A stretch of 64,000 nt of DNA from Rapana venosa. Lineage: Eukaryota; Mollusca; Gastropoda; Neogastropoda; Muricidae. Position 1 is the first letter of the stretch. Each line of letters begins with the position of its first letter. Location of the stretch: the NCBI GenBank assembly GCA_028751875.1, contig CM054135.1, positions 10,602,631 through 10,666,630 on the forward strand, in the 5' to 3' direction. This document shows, piece after piece, positions 33,388 to 44,699 of the stretch. A program made the translations under genes and the position numbers. Under the pieces are notes generated by a model. It did no database searches, was not told the origin of the DNA, and saw only the letters and a program-made list of their open reading frames with translations.

Positions 33388-33739
33388 GTGTGTGTGTGTG
33401 TGTGTGTGTGTGTGGGGTGTTTTTCATGTGTAATGATGTGTGTGTGCATGTGCGCGTTTGTGTGTGTGTCAAGTGTGTGTGAGTGCATGCGTGCGTGCAT
33501 GCATATATGTGTGTGTGTGTGTTTTCACATATAATGATGTATGTGTGTACGTGTGGGTGTGTGCGTGCGTGCAGATCATGGGCTATATCATGGAGGGCAG
33601 CCAGTCAGAACGCCACCGCCATCCCCCGAAAAGTGACAAGAGCGACAGCAAGGTGAAGTACTCCAAGCTGAACAAGTCTGCGGAGGAAATACTGCCTTCC
33701 TTCGACAGGCCCGCCTCCGCCCGCAACTACATCTACTGA
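24534..33739 (+). CDS. TGOLN2: TGOLN2/TGN38-KCT2-like type I membrane protein (four exons)
   Basis: Join of 24534-25053, 29951-30312, 30665-31087 and 33575-33739; 489 aa plus stop. Order: signal peptide (about 1-24, LICSVILFGVQQ core), a lumenal domain with eight cysteines (47-158) and one NIS glycosylation site, an Ala/Pro/Thr-rich repeat region (exon 2), then a Lys/Glu repeat (EEKIPMEK-type, exon 3). A transmembrane helix (FMVYFIIALVFVITAYLV) precedes a 60-residue cytosolic tail. The tail starts IMGYIMEG, holds the YxxPhi signal YSKL and ends NYIY. The K-I-x-x-Y-hydrophobic-E-G start of the tail, the tyrosine signal and a repetitive lumen are the layout of TGN38/TGOLN2 and KCT2, which cycle between trans-Golgi and plasma membrane. 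The ATG has a strong context (CCAACATGG). The Cys-rich N-terminal domain is not part of the vertebrate proteins I know. Confidence 0.72.
26795..26905 (+). repeat. SINE-1 3' end
   Basis: GATGACAAAATTTTTAAAAC, hairpin AAGCACATGAGTGCTT, CCATTATCCTC and an AATAAA-rich tail, running into a CA tract. Confidence 0.85.
27340..27445 (+). repeat. SINE-1 3' end
   Basis: ACATGACAAAATTTACAAAA, CACACGGGGACTGGATG, hairpin AAGCACATGAGTGCTT and CATTATCCTCGATATAAAAG. Very close to consensus. Confidence 0.88.
28445..28915 (+). repeat. SINE-4, near full-length
   Basis: A tRNA-like head (GGATTGGTGGTCTAGACTC, then a B-box-like GGTTTGATCCC), a central block TCTTTCAGATGAGATGATAA shared with SINE-1, and AAAAGAACCCACAGCA. 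The end carries a CTCTCC/GGAGAG hairpin and GCAGAGAAATCTG. A better copy is at 49990-50437. Confidence 0.82.
29951..30312 (+). CDS. TGOLN2: TGN-like gene exon 2: Ala/Pro/Thr repeat
   Basis: 362 nt, in phase 2-in, 0-out. Encodes tandem SAPAASAES (three units) and APAKATPAPA-type repeats, a mucin-like segment with likely O-glycosylation. Acceptor CACCCACAG and donor AAG|GTCAGT. The repeats make length variation likely. Confidence 0.82.
30665..31087 (+). CDS. TGOLN2: TGN-like gene exon 3: Lys/Glu repeat and transmembrane helix
   Basis: 141 codons. About eight copies of EEKIPMEK with IQEKE, TIKEEK or TNQEEK linkers, then SSGQFMVYFIIALVFVITAY. Ends YHYRQK at donor GTGAGT. Without splicing, nine more residues would follow before a stop. 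Confidence 0.85.
31360..31860 (+). repeat. (TTGG)n, poly-G, (CA)n and a degraded SINE-2
   Basis: GGCTGGCTTGTTGGTTGGTT repeats from about 31270, a G run, a CA run (31478-31511) and a worn SINE-2 body on the plus strand (about 31680-31860), all within intron 3 of the TGN-like gene. Confidence 0.6.
32080..32300 (-). mobile_element. 5'-truncated LINE 3' end, same family as 13570-14957
   Basis: The plus strand reads GAACTCGAACGATTTATT, then GACCATTGGCCC and GAAGGGGGTTGCCAGAC, the reverse complement of the LINE terminus. No CT repeat is attached here, unlike the other two copies. Confidence 0.75.
32466..32790 (-). repeat. SINE-2, long antisense copy
   Basis: From CCTCGGCTAGAGCTCTGAGG through GCCGCATTTCAACTTCGGG, GATGTATGCTGGGTGTG and GGCAAGTCTTACTTGAAGTT. 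Contains an internal (TA)n. Confidence 0.8.
33175..33305 (-). repeat. SINE-2 3' end, antisense, with poly-C
   Basis: GTTCCTTGGCTAGATTGAGC, GTGAGACTTATGCGTGTGC, a C run, then GTAGCCACATTCCAACTTGG. Confidence 0.75.
33356..33574. repeat. TG-rich tract up to the exon 4 acceptor
   Basis: Long TG runs with GCATG and ATATG breaks, ending exactly at the CAG acceptor of the TGN-like gene exon 4. Confidence 0.9.
33575..33739 (+). CDS. TGOLN2: TGN-like gene exon 4: cytosolic tail
   Basis: 54 codons plus TGA. IMGYIMEG, a basic SERHRHPPK stretch, KYSKLNKS (YxxPhi sorting signal) and the C terminus NYIY. The acceptor CAG follows a GTGTGCGTGCGTG repeat. Confidence 0.82.
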   Translation: MMGYIMEGSQSERHRHPPKSDKSDSKVKYSKLNKSAEEILPSFDRPASARNYIY

Positions 33740-34095
33740 GCAGGGCGGCCAACAGCGCAGTTCTGGTCTGGTTCTGTTCGCCCGCATCTGTCTGTGTCTG
33801 TGTCTGTATCTCTGTGTGTGGTGTCTGTGTTCAAATTCATGTAACATCTTTAAAATGAATTTTAGTGTGTGTGTGTGTATCCTGGTTGTTTTCCAGTTGC
33901 ATGGTTGGTTGGCCATGCTGTGTTTAAGGGGTTATTTTTTCTGTAGTGACGGTGCCTTACTTTACGTACTGCTGTAATTTCTGCTTTTAGCTTTGCCAGT
34001 GTCATTGTGGAAATGATCCAGTTAGCATTTGAATGATTTAACATTGTGATGACGTTAAAAAAAATTAAAAATAAAAAAGATATAACAAAAATTAT
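33740..34095 (+). other. Probable 3' UTR of the TGN-like gene with poly(A) signal
   Basis: AATAAA at 34070-34075, about 330 nt after the stop. The flanking A-rich sequence makes the signal less specific. Confidence 0.5.
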
Positions 34096-34844
34096 TTGAT
34101 GACATATGGAAGAATGTATCATTAGCCGTATAACAATTCATCGTATTCTTATTTGTTTTTGTTTGTTCAGAGTTATTTCCATTTAATATGAAGCAAAAAA
34201 AAAAAATTTAAGTGCCAAAATATGCTTTGATTGCTCAACAAAATTGATGTGTTGTTTTTTTAAATAAGTTACAGTTTCAGTATTGTGATAATTGATATTT
34301 TTGCTGCCATACAGTTACTGAAACATTCCTTGTTTTTTGTTTTTGTTTTTTTTGTGTGTGTGTGTGCTTTGGAATTATATTGTTTTGGGACTCTTTTTTT
34401 TGTTCCTGTCCTTCGCGTTCCAGGGTGAGCTGTCAGTAAATGCACAGAGTAAGTCCAGCAGGATTTGTGTTTTGTGTGTGTGTGTGTTGTGTGTTGTGTG
34501 TGTGTGTGTTGTGTGTGTGTGTGTGTGGAAAGGTGAATTCAAGTCCCCAGTTTTACTGTTAAGACTTGAATCTAATCCCTCTGTCCCATCTTGCATTGCA
34601 GTGCATAGAATTTGTAATGTCAGATTTTTTGTCAGTCGAAGAAAAAGCTTTGGACAGCTTTGCCTTGCCTTCCTTTGTACTAGGACAGGTCTTACTCCCT
34701 TTCGATGCCTTGTCGTCTGTCTGGAAACAAAATTCACTGTAACTGCTACTGCACTGTTGTGTATTCAAGCAGATAGAAGTGCACATAGCAGCGCTTTCAG
34801 AGCAGATGGATGTTGAGTTTAAGTTTCTATAATTTTGTTGTTGT

Positions 34845-35270
34845 TGTTGTTCCTCAGCTAGGGCACCGGGGTTCATCACTAGTGAGATTTTTGCGTTACT
34901 GAGGTTTCGCTGTCCCCCCCCCATTTGGTACCGCATTCTACCTCAGGAACCACGTTCAGTGCTTAACCCTTGCAGCACCCCCACCATTGTTTAGCAGACA
35001 TCTCCCACTCCAGCCATTTTTTTGTGTTTTTTTTGTTGGTCAACTCCTGGTGGGAGAGTGGGGGGGAGAGAGAAGTCAATAAGAATACAGATCCTGTAAT
35101 TCATGTTGGCGTTTGGCGTGTTACAGAAACACGAACATACCCAGCATACATCCCCAAAGTCGGAATGCGGCTACCTTCATGGTGGGCAAAAAACAGTCGC
35201 ATACGCAAACTCTCACTGTTGGTGAACCTCGGAGCTCTAACCGAGGAACAAAACAAGGCAAACCAAAACA
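34845..35270. repeat. Pair of SINE-2 copies in opposite orientation
   Basis: 34845-34945 is an antisense 3' end (TTCCTCAGCTAGGGCACCGG). 35070-35270 is a well-kept sense copy with GGCGTTTGGCGTGTTACAG and the hairpin CCTCGGAGCTCTAACCGAGG. Confidence 0.8.
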
Positions 35271-35502
35271 GAACAGAACAAAACAAAACAGATCCCTGAT
35301 TTCAACCTGGGCAAGTTCTTGCCATCCAGACCATTAGCTATGGCTGGCTTACTCTTGTGAAACAGTTCAAGTACAAATGTGACGCTCCACCACGAAATGA
35401 GTCGCTTAGCACCTGACCCACTTTTCTGCTAGGAGCCATTTTAAGGGGGGGGGGGGGGGGGGTGTCAGGTTGTCGATTTTGAGATTTTGATTGATTATAA
35501 AA

Positions 35503-35630
35503 CTACAGCCATTTATCTACCTTGTAATGAAATATCGGGGTTAAATTACAGCCATTTATCTACCTTGTAATGAAATATTGGGGTAAAATTACAGCCATTT
35601 ATCTACCTTGCCATGAAGCATCAAGGCATA
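35503..35630. repeat. 43-bp tandem repeat, three units
   Basis: TACAGCCATTTATCTACCTTG starts at about 35504, 35547 and 35590, with progressive divergence. No other structure is seen from 35640 to 37490 apart from TG runs, a T run (36821-36850) and a small antisense SINE-1 piece at 35965-36010. Confidence 0.85.
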
Positions 35631-36355
35631 ATTTGGTTTCCTTTTTCTTTTAAACGTGTTTTAAAATTACCCAAGCCCTCATTGTGGCCACCTATTAGAA
35701 TGCTAAAACTTGTCAATTTCTCATTTTGTCATTTCCTGCAGTCTATCATTTCAAGTTGTCATAACTTTTCATAGAAATGTCCGATTTGCAGTCTGTCTGT
35801 GTTTGTGTGCGTATGTGTGTGTTTGTGTGTGTTTGTGTGTATTGAATGGCCCTTTTATTGCAGATTAAGTCGATAACTAAAAACTGACCTGTGGTGCAAT
35901 CCGACTCATTATGCAGAGGAGCGTCACAAATGGCTTGAGTTTATTTTACTTAATTTTTTCTTTAGCATGTGCATAAGATGCTCTGCAAGCATTTGCACAT
36001 CAGTCCAAGATGTGTTGAACTTCAAAGGATGCTGACATTTTGAATGTGAGAATCGGAGGTGGAGTTCAAGAACATGACATACACTGCAGAAGGAAAAAAA
36101 AACAAACTCTGCAGAAAACAGAGTTCTTGCTGATTGAAATTTTAGCAGTAAAACTGAGGGGGTATGTGCATTAGTTCCAGGCAAAAGTTCCAGTGAGAAT
36201 TTGTAGCATAAGCTTTTCAGATTGGCAGTGCCAGTGGGTGAAAGTGTGTGTTTCTCTCTTGAGTTTAAACTGTTGTGACTGATAGGACTACATGTGTATG
36301 TATGTGATAATTATGTTGATTAGTGGGGCTTTGTTCTGTGAATGGTCGCTGTCTG

Positions 36356-36403
<48 letters not shown>

Positions 36404-36816
36404 TCTGGGCATCCATGTTATTATAGATTTTTTTTCTCTGTGCCTTTTGCAAAATTTTATGACAAACTTATGACAGAATTATGCTGTGAATAGTGCTGTG
36501 ACTGTGAGGGTTGTTCATTTCACTGGTTGTTGTTGTTGTTGTTATTGTTAAAGAAAGGGTTACACAGCTCAATTTTGTATGGTGGCATGCTTTACACATT
36601 CCACTTTCTGTCTGGTGTTTGTGTGTGTGTGTTTGCATTGTATACACTTAAGCCTCTGTGTGTTTGCATATATATGCACATGCGTTTATGCCTATAGTGT
36701 ATACGCAATTATTCATGTATGGAACAATGTCTTCCTTGGGGGTTCTGTTGGAAACTACATCAGCTACTTAGCTCCATCATCTACGAGTTGTCTACTAAAA
36801 GAAAATCCCCCCCCAT

Positions 36817-36852
<36 letters not shown>

Positions 36853-37494
36853 GCCATGAAGGTTAATTTTCTTTTTCTTTTTTTTTCCTTTTTTTTTTTC
36901 TTTTTTTTTGTGGGGTGGGGGGGTCCATGTTGTCATCTCTTTTTCTGCACGCACCTTACCAGGTCACAGACAGAATGTGTTTGATGGGCCACAATCCACT
37001 TCACAAGGCCACAATCCAGCTTTTTATTTCAATTTTGTAGGGGGTTTTTGTTTTGTTTTTACCAAAATCAAATCTTGCTCTTGGTTTGGACTTACTCCAC
37101 TATGTTTGAGACTTTGGTGCTATATCCTACTCCCATCCCCATCCCCACGCAGCTTCACAGTTTTTTGGGCGGTGGTTTTTTTTTGGGGGGTGTTTGTTTT
37201 GTTTTGTTGTTGTTGTTTTACACTGCAGGGTGAGCTTTCACAACTAGGATTAAAACAGGGTTATAGTTTGGGTTTTTCTATGAAGAATCCATTTTTATTT
37301 CGAGAGAGTAACCATTTGTTTCTCACTTGCAAATCAATGCACCTGTGTGTTATGGGATGTACTAGTGCATTGTATGTGTGGAGGGGGGGAGGGGGTGGTA
37401 GTTTGGGCTCTGTTGCTCATACTGTAGAAGTAGGTTGTGTTGTGGCAAAGTCTTTCTGTCTTTTTTTCTTTTAGACTGAGGCAGTATTGTCTCA

Positions 37495-37795
37495 TGGGGA
37501 TAGGATAGCTCAGTGGTCAGAGCACTCGCTTTCCTTCAGCCAGTGTTAAGCAGCATCGAGCGTGGTTACCAATTTGATGGGTGACTGTTCACGCGCTTTG
37601 GCTTTCTTACAGTCCCCCAGTTCACCCAGCTGTAAATGGGTACCTGCCTCTTCAGGGTCAGGGAAAGTAAAACAGTGAGGGAGAGGAAGATGGGCACCGC
37701 CCTCAATATGCTGGCCCCTGGAGAAGTGAGATCTCTGACGCCTCGCTCCCCTACGACCACATAGGTTATGGGACACCTTTACCTTTTAATGTTGT
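37495..37795 (+). repeat. SINE-3, full-length copy
   Basis: tRNA-like head GGATAGCTCAGTGGTCAGAGC, then a body with CAGCTGTAAATGGGTACCTG, CAATATGCTGGCCCCTGGAG and the end AGGTTATGGGACACCTTTAC. Antisense copies lie at 45845-46130, 47155-47420 and 48577-48835. Confidence 0.85.
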
Positions 37796-38715
37796 CTTGT
37801 GTTCTCATCTGCCTTGCCTCTAGAGGAAGACCATGCTGCTTGGTTGACTGTTGGATGTGCTTGTGAGAGTTCATGTGGAGTCTAGCTGTGTCTGTATGTT
37901 CACCTTGGCTCTAAGCCATGTAAATTGTTATGCTTTAGTGTGTGTGTGATTCTTGCTGTGTCTTTATGTTCACCTTGGCTATAAATCATATATCATGCTT
38001 TATTGCGTGTGTGTGTGTGGTTTTTTTCTTCCTTAATTTAATGTCTTTTCACATTAAGTGATATTAGTGTGCGTGTGTGTGTGTTTGCTTACTAGTGTGT
38101 TTGCTTACTTTTGAACTTAAAGCATCTTAGTTACCTTTTCATGTGTGTGTGTCGTTTCTGGATTTTTTTGTACAGGTTAAAAAATTGTGTTTAAAATATT
38201 GGCCTGTGAAAGTGAATGGAGACTAATCACATTCTGAAGAAATCCACACATTCGAAAACACACACATTTGGAGGGGGGGGAAGTGTGTCATAGTGTCATT
38301 GTTGGATGTGTGTGAACAGAATCATTCCAACCTGTCTGTGAATAATAACAGATTTTAACGCATGTTTTGTTTGCCAAGCTTTTTTTTTCTTTGAAAAAAA
38401 GTTTTGAAATAACTGTTTCATTATATCAGCAGTTGTTGATACTAGTATATTGTTGTTTGATAAGAAACAGTGATACATGTGCCTTTAAACTGAATTCTTC
38501 CTTTTCTGTCTCACATCTTTGGTTGGCTGTATAATCTATGCAGACTTTGCTGTTGTTTTATGTTTGATAATTATCATACAATTTTTTTGTTAGGGGGGGG
38601 GGGGGGGGGGGGTGGCGGCAAAGATGTTTGGGATAAAAGGATAACGGAACCTGTTTTGGAATTGAATACCCAATTCACCAGTATACAAGACTCTTTAGAA
38701 GCACGCTGAAGGTGG

Positions 38716-38815
38716 AAGCACTGGGCCCTGACTTGCACTTAACGGCAGCGCAGCGCAGTTTCGTCTGTACGACAGACAACAAGAGTTGCCGTCTGAAGGT
38801 TTGACGAAGAAGAAG
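38716..38815 (+). mobile_element. Half copy (left end) of a foldback MITE
   Basis: GCACTGGGCCCTGACTTGC and CTTAACGGCAGCGCAG match the inverted-repeat arm of the full element at 45003-45283. It ends in GACGAAGAAGAAG. Confidence 0.7.
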
Positions 38816-38887
38816 AGGAGGAATAGAGAGGACCAACTTCATGGCTGAGTCATTTGAAGACCTTCAGCCCTCTGTTCAGATTTCAGT

Positions 38888-38983
38888 GAAGAACACAGAA
38901 CAGTCAAGACATCGAGTGTGGAGCATAGAACAGTCAAGACATTGAGTGTGGAGCACAGAACAGTCAAGACATTGAGTGTGATG
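38888..38983. repeat. 30-bp tandem repeat, three units
   Basis: AGAACAGTCAAGACATTGAG with TGTGGAGCAC repeats. Not coding. Confidence 0.85.
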
Positions 38984-39134
38984 CAGCAATGGTTTGATGT
39001 CCATGACCACACATGTCTTCACCTTTTTACCTATCATCCTGTAGACCCTGGTGGCACCAATGAAAACTTTGCAACCAGCTTCCTTTGCCATCAAACTACA
39101 TGCAATGTGGCCATAATCCAACTTTTTTGTTTCG

Positions 39135-39690
39135 TTTTTCTTTAGTTCCTCGGCTAGAGCTCCAAGGTTCACACCAGTGATGAGATTTTTGTGAATGCGA
39201 TTGGGTTTTTTTCCCCAACATTTAAAGGTAACTGCATTCCAACTTCGGAGATCCAAGGTTCAAAAGTTCTGACATGTATCCCCAATTATTCGTAGGAAAG
39301 GTCGTATGGAAGGTGAGGAGACAGATCACCACCTTGGCCACATCAAACCATCGTTATGTTGAAATGATGGACGTTTGGACTGTCACCATGTCGTATGACT
39401 AGTAAAATGGCGGCCAGTCAACATGCCCCCCACCCCTGTCCAGGTTTGTTTTTCTGAGAAGGAAGGAATGTTCATGCATTGTGTTACCATGCCACTCACA
39501 GTGTTGGGTGTGAGGTGTCCACTCAGTGTTGGGTGTGGAAGATCATAATAAAAATCCCCACCCTTAATTCATTCAGCAGACGCCACCAAGATCACTCCTT
39601 ACACTAAGCACTGCACTGTTTCTTGTGTTTCTCTGCACATGCTGTTCCTTCTGGCTGAAGTGGTGTTCAGTTGATGAGAGACGTTTGATC
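39135..39690 (-). repeat. SINE-2, long antisense copy, partly degraded
   Basis: CCTCGGCTAGAGCTCCAAGG at the 3' end. The farther part (39545-39690) matches the 42.97-43.10 kb copy: AATCCCCACCCTTAA, GACGCCACC, CATGCTGTTCCTTCTGGC. Confidence 0.65.
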
Positions 39691-39749
39691 AATGGGTTTA
39701 TCAACTATGCCCTGCTGGTATGGTAGTGAAAAACATATCAGTTATTATT

Positions 39750-40330
39750 GTTGAGGTGTATCGCTTTTGTAAATAAATGTAGTTTAATAATAATTTTCAC
39801 TTTCAATAATGAAGATGTTTCTTTTTTTGGCAAATAGCTGTTGTCAATGATTTTTGCTTTCATTTAGTCGATTTAAAAAAAAAAATAGTTGTAGTATTAA
39901 GTAAGTAATTTTCACTTTCACTAAGACTTCATTTTTTTAAAATAGTTGTTGGGAGGTATCATTTCTGCAAATAGTTTTTGCTTTCATTAAGACGTTACAT
40001 TTGTTGAAAATATTTGTAGCATTAAGTAAACAGTTTTCACTTTCACTAAGATGTTTCAATTTTGGAAATAGTTGTAGCATTTTCACTTTTGTTGAGAGGT
40101 ATCGTTTCTGCAAAAGAGTTGTAGTGAATAACTTTGCGGAGATATGACATTTTTGCAAATATTTGTAGCAAGTAATGTACACTTTTTGTGGAGATGCTTT
40201 ATTTTTACAAGTTATTATTGAGGATGGTTTTTCATTTGGCATGATTGCAAATATTAGTAGTGTGAATAATTCTCACCTTTGTTACTCAGATGTAGCATTT
40301 TGCACATAATTGGGTTTTTTTATGTGCAAT
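39750..40330. repeat. Degenerate tandem repeat rich in TTTTCACTTTC / GTTGTAG
   Basis: Irregular units of very roughly 60 bp with AAATAGTTGTAGCATT, TTTTCACTTTCACTAAGA and GGTATCGTTTCTGCAAA. From here to 41650 nothing else is recognised except a possible terminal exon near 40381. Confidence 0.55.
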
Positions 40331-41658
40331 TATTTTGTTCGGGCTTTGTTTGTTTGTTTATTGTGTCATTTTTGTTTCAGGTTTTTGGTTATATGTCTTA
40401 AGAATAAAGCCATGACCATGTGCTGGTTAGAAACCATGCGTCAGTCCGTTGATTTGATCGATTGATGGATTGTTTCTGACCCTGCGTTTTTTGTAAACAA
40501 ATTCATGTTGATTTCTTCAATTAGATAAACAACATTCTTGCTGATATTGCCAAGAACTGTGGGGCCACGCCACTGTAAGCATTATATATTGTAGACATTA
40601 CCGGGAGAGTGGTGGGGGTAGGACAGGGGTGTCCTCTGCCCCTGCAGTTGCGGGCTATGATTTCAGGTTGGGAACCTTAACCCTTTTAACTGCCAAGGCA
40701 ATAAGAGCAGAGTAATATTTCACAGCAACACGTTTTTAATCGTGTATGTGTGTGTGGTTGTTGTTTTTTTTAAATGATGTGGACTTTGTTACTAGATAAA
40801 CACCTCCATAAAACTTATACATTTTCTGAAAGGGACATGCATCAGAAATACAAAATAATGACTTTTTGGGGGGAGTTTTTTGGGGGTGGGGGGGTGGGCA
40901 GTTTCCATAATTCTCCATATGAACTGAACACACGCCTTGGATAGTTCAGTGACAACTTAATTAATGTGTTACTATGGCAGCAGCAAAGAGTGGGAGGCCA
41001 ACGTTGATAGTTATGTGACTGTAGTCACTGCTAAGGCAGCAAAAAGAGGTGACGTTTTGTCCCTATGATTTTCGAGTCTGTCGCAGACCTGCCCATTGCT
41101 GGCTTTTCCTTTGTGCATATCGCAATTATGATATCATACTTCTCTGGTGGATTTTACTGTGTTTGTGAGAATGTTGTCCTAGCAACAACCAAAAAAAAAA
41201 AAAAAATCCAGGGATCATTTATTTATTCCTTGTTTTTGGACATATCAGATGAAAATTGTTTCTTGTTTTGTACAAATGGGAGCAACACTACATCACTATA
41301 CACAAGTTTTTTGGTCCACCTCAGGTGGGATTTTTTTCCTGTTTTTTGTTTAACTTTTGATAATGTTGTTTGTGTCACTAAAACTAAATGTAATAGCATT
41401 CAATTCATTCATTCATTCTCTCTCTCTTTCACATAAGGACACACTGTGTTATGAGGGACACATTACCTAAGTATATTGAAAGTACAATAACTGTAGTTTG
41501 TGAAAAGACTAAAAGAAATGAAACAAATTACTCCACCAGAAGGGCTATATCCTCTAATCTGTGATTTGAATGTGCAAAATTCTCAACATAAAGATACGAT
41601 CACATTTGTATATATTATATCATAGAATATTTCCCATTGTTGAAAGTCAATTTCAGAT

Positions 41659-41824
41659 AGTAACACATTTTGCCGTTCGCTTTTTTACTTAAAAAGGTTA
41701 GTAACACATTTTGCCGTTACACTTTTTTACTTAAAAAGGTTAGTAACGCATTTTGCCGTTCGCTTTTTTACTTAAAAAGGTTAGTAACACATTTTGCCGT
41801 TCGCTTTTTTGCTTAAAAAGGTTT
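41659..41824. repeat. 41-bp tandem repeat, four units
   Basis: AGTAACACATTTTGCCGTTC then CTTTTTTACTTAAAAAGGTT, units starting at about 41659, 41700, 41742 and 41783. The region 41830-42550 is AT-rich without a gene. Confidence 0.9.
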
Positions 41825-42551
41825 TTCCCCATGGTTTTACCTTTTAATTCTGTATAGTTTCTGTAGCTACTCTTTGAATGAGAAAATGTTTTGTTTGCAA
41901 TTCTTAGCAGTGCTAATTACCAATGTGGATTCTTTTGTTATGGTGGGATTTGATTACTTGCTTGTTTTTGAATTTGAATGATTACAACAACAAGAAATAA
42001 AATATATTTTAAAAAACCCACATGTATGTGTGACCTTTTTTTGTATATTGTTACTTTTTGGATATGGATTATTTTTTAAAATATGAATCATCATCCTAAA
42101 AGAGGGATTATTTTTCAAAATATTAATCATTATCCTAAAAGAGGCTTTTTCCAGTGATGGTTACTTTTGATTATGGGTTATTTTTTCTTCAATATCCGTT
42201 ATTGAGGGGTTTTTGTGTTTTTTGTTGACAAAATGGTTGTTTCAACTTTGGTGCCATCTGAAAATTCTGCTGTTCTTGCACTATGACTTTTGCTGTCACT
42301 TTTGAACCAGCAATACAAACTTCTTCTTTTTTTCTGCTTTTTTCTTGTGGGCGCTAGCGAAATAAAGAAAAGGCAAAACTGAGATGTGCCGCCTTCATTG
42401 TGACTGTGAGAGTGAAAGAACAGAATCCTGCTGTTCGGGGTGGGAATATACCAATCAGCAGTTTGCAGATACACATATTTCTATACAAGATTATGGGTTC
42501 CTTAGCTGTCCTCCAAAAGCATGTAAATCAGTATGGCAAAAGGGTGGGCAG

Positions 42552-42830
42552 GGGAGGAGGATAGCCCAGTGGTTAGACTGTTGAGCTAGCAATTTGAAGC
42601 CATGGGTTTGAACCACCATCAAGACATCTGTTTGAGGGGATTTTGTTTCCTCTCAAGTTAACGTCAGTACTGATTCCATCAACACCACCACCACCGCTAC
42701 CAAAAGTCCTTCCAGTGAGACTTTACACTACTGAGGTCCCATGTACAAATGCACACATAACATCTTGCACACGTTAAATCCCAGTCCACCTTTCGGAAGA
42801 GCAAGCTGCATGGAACGGATTTTTTTTTTT
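42552..42830 (+). repeat. SINE-1 with A-type tRNA head, 3'-truncated
   Basis: Head GGATAGCCCAGTGGTTAGAC, B box GGGTTTGAACC, then CAAGTTAACGTCAGTACTGA, AAAAGTCCTTCCAGTGAGAC and CATCTTGCACACGTTAAATCC. Confidence 0.8.
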
Positions 42831-42844
42831 AAACAAAAAACCTG

Positions 42845-43150
42845 GCGTTGTATTTAGACATGCTGACATGAATTACGGGATCTTTAACATGCATATTTGA
42901 TCTTCTGCGTGCACATGTATACAGGAAGGGAATCCAGGCACTGGCAGGTCTGCACTTGGAAGTTGAGCTGGGAGATGGTAATACAAATCCCCACCCTTAA
43001 ATCAACGGACACGGCCAAGAGGACTCCCTCCCTCCCTACACTAAGCTCTGCCCCCTTTCTTGTGTTGCTCTGGTCATGCTGTTCCTTCTGGCCCAGTGAG
43101 TTGTGAACAGAGGTTTGTGTACAGGAATGCAGGGCCACACTATACACAGG
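42845..43150 (-). repeat. SINE-2 5' part, antisense
   Basis: GACATGAATTACGGGATCTTT, GCATATTTGATCTTCTGCGTG, CAGGTCTGCACTTGGAAG. The rest (43150-43740) is AT-rich and holds a duplicated CATTTCTCATTATTATATAT block (43327, 43387). Confidence 0.75.
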
Positions 43151-43744
43151 CATCAGGAGGACTGAGGCCCTTTAAAATAAATAAAAAGTGGAGCTGTGCT
43201 GTGGCAACACACTGCCCTAGTGATAACAGCCTGGATATCATGTAGAGAAAGAAAGCTGATTTAACCATGATGCCTTACAGTACATTTACAAGACATCTTA
43301 AGAAAATATAGAATAACACAATGGACATTTCTCATTATTATATATAAAGTCTTTCTACAGATTTCATAGTTAATAACACCATGAACATTTCTCATTATTA
43401 TATATAAGGTCTTTATAAAGATTTTATAGTTTAGAGGGGAAAAAGTTTAGAACATGGAAAAGGAAATTCAAAAAACCAAAATTTAGAGGGAAAAAAGTGT
43501 ACAACACAGGAAAGGAAAGAAAAACAACAAATAAGATTTAGAGGGGGAAAAGTTAGGAGCACAGAAAAATAAATTTTTAATAAATAAATAAAAAATAAAG
43601 TTTTTCCCTCAATATATTTGATTTCTCTTTTGCAGGCTTACTGAAGATATTCACCAAAGATCATTTCTGACAATGTATTCCACATGATATACAGACACAA
43701 TTGTACATGTGATATCTTTTCGGACCTCTCTATTGATAGCAAAC

Positions 43745-43860
43745 AAACAAACATCCCCAAAGTCAGAATGCAATTAACTACCTTAATAGAGGGTAAAAAC
43801 AGTCAAAAACGCACAATTTCACCATTAGTAAACCTCAGAGCTCTAGCCAAGAAATGAAAA
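43745..43860 (+). repeat. SINE-2 3' end
   Basis: CCCCAAAGTCAGAATGCAAT, GTAAACCTCAGAGCTCTAGCC. The 43860-44280 stretch is AT-rich, with a CA run at 44110-44132. Confidence 0.75.
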
Positions 43861-44280
43861 CAAACATAACAACAACGATAAACAAAATAAACATGCCATT
43901 TTAACAAGTGATTTATTACTATACAATATCATGTCATAAACCAATAAAAACGTACATGAAATTCAGAAACATTAAAACAAAAAATCATTTGATCTGAGAC
44001 ATTTCTGCACCTTACAACAATAAATTTGTTTTGTCTTGTTTTAAACTTTCAACATGCTGACAGGGAAGATTTGACTCATTATTAATGATCTAAGACACAG
44101 ACATGCGTGCGCACGCACACACACACACACACAAATTAATGCTATACCCTGTTTTCACTAATACACAAATTCATCTGCCCTTGAATGATATAATCTAAAT
44201 CTATTTAGCAAAAAGTCAGCTAAAAATAATATCAAAAATATAAAAAAATTTCACTGTTTCCCACCATCAGTGTTGGTCCA

Positions 44281-44610
44281 TTGCCCTAATTACTGTATTA
44301 AGTGCGCATCATCAAACCCATCCACCCACCCATCAACCAACTAACCACCCACCCGCATGTCCACCAACCCACCCACACCTGATGTAATACTCAAAACATT
44401 TTTTTTAAAGCATTGCCCTGGTTGCTATGTTGAGTGCACATCATCAAACCCACACACCCACCCACATATACACCAACCCATCCACACATGATGTAACACT
44501 AAAAAAAAAAATATATATATATATATTTCCCTGGTTGCAAACCCGCCCACCAACCAACCACCTACCCACCCACCACCCACATATCCACCCATAACTTAAT
44601 GTAACACTCA
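44281..44610. repeat. CCCA-rich tandem repeat, three diverged units of roughly 120 bp
   Basis: Each unit has CATCATCAAACCC or a variant, CCACCCA runs and TGATGTAACACTC, with CCCTGGTTGC between units. Confidence 0.7.
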
Positions 44611-44699
44611 AAACCAAAACAAAAAAAACAAAAAAAGCCTGGATCTCTCAGTAAGATAAACACAGCATGCATCAGGCGAGACATCATGAAACGAGCCCT

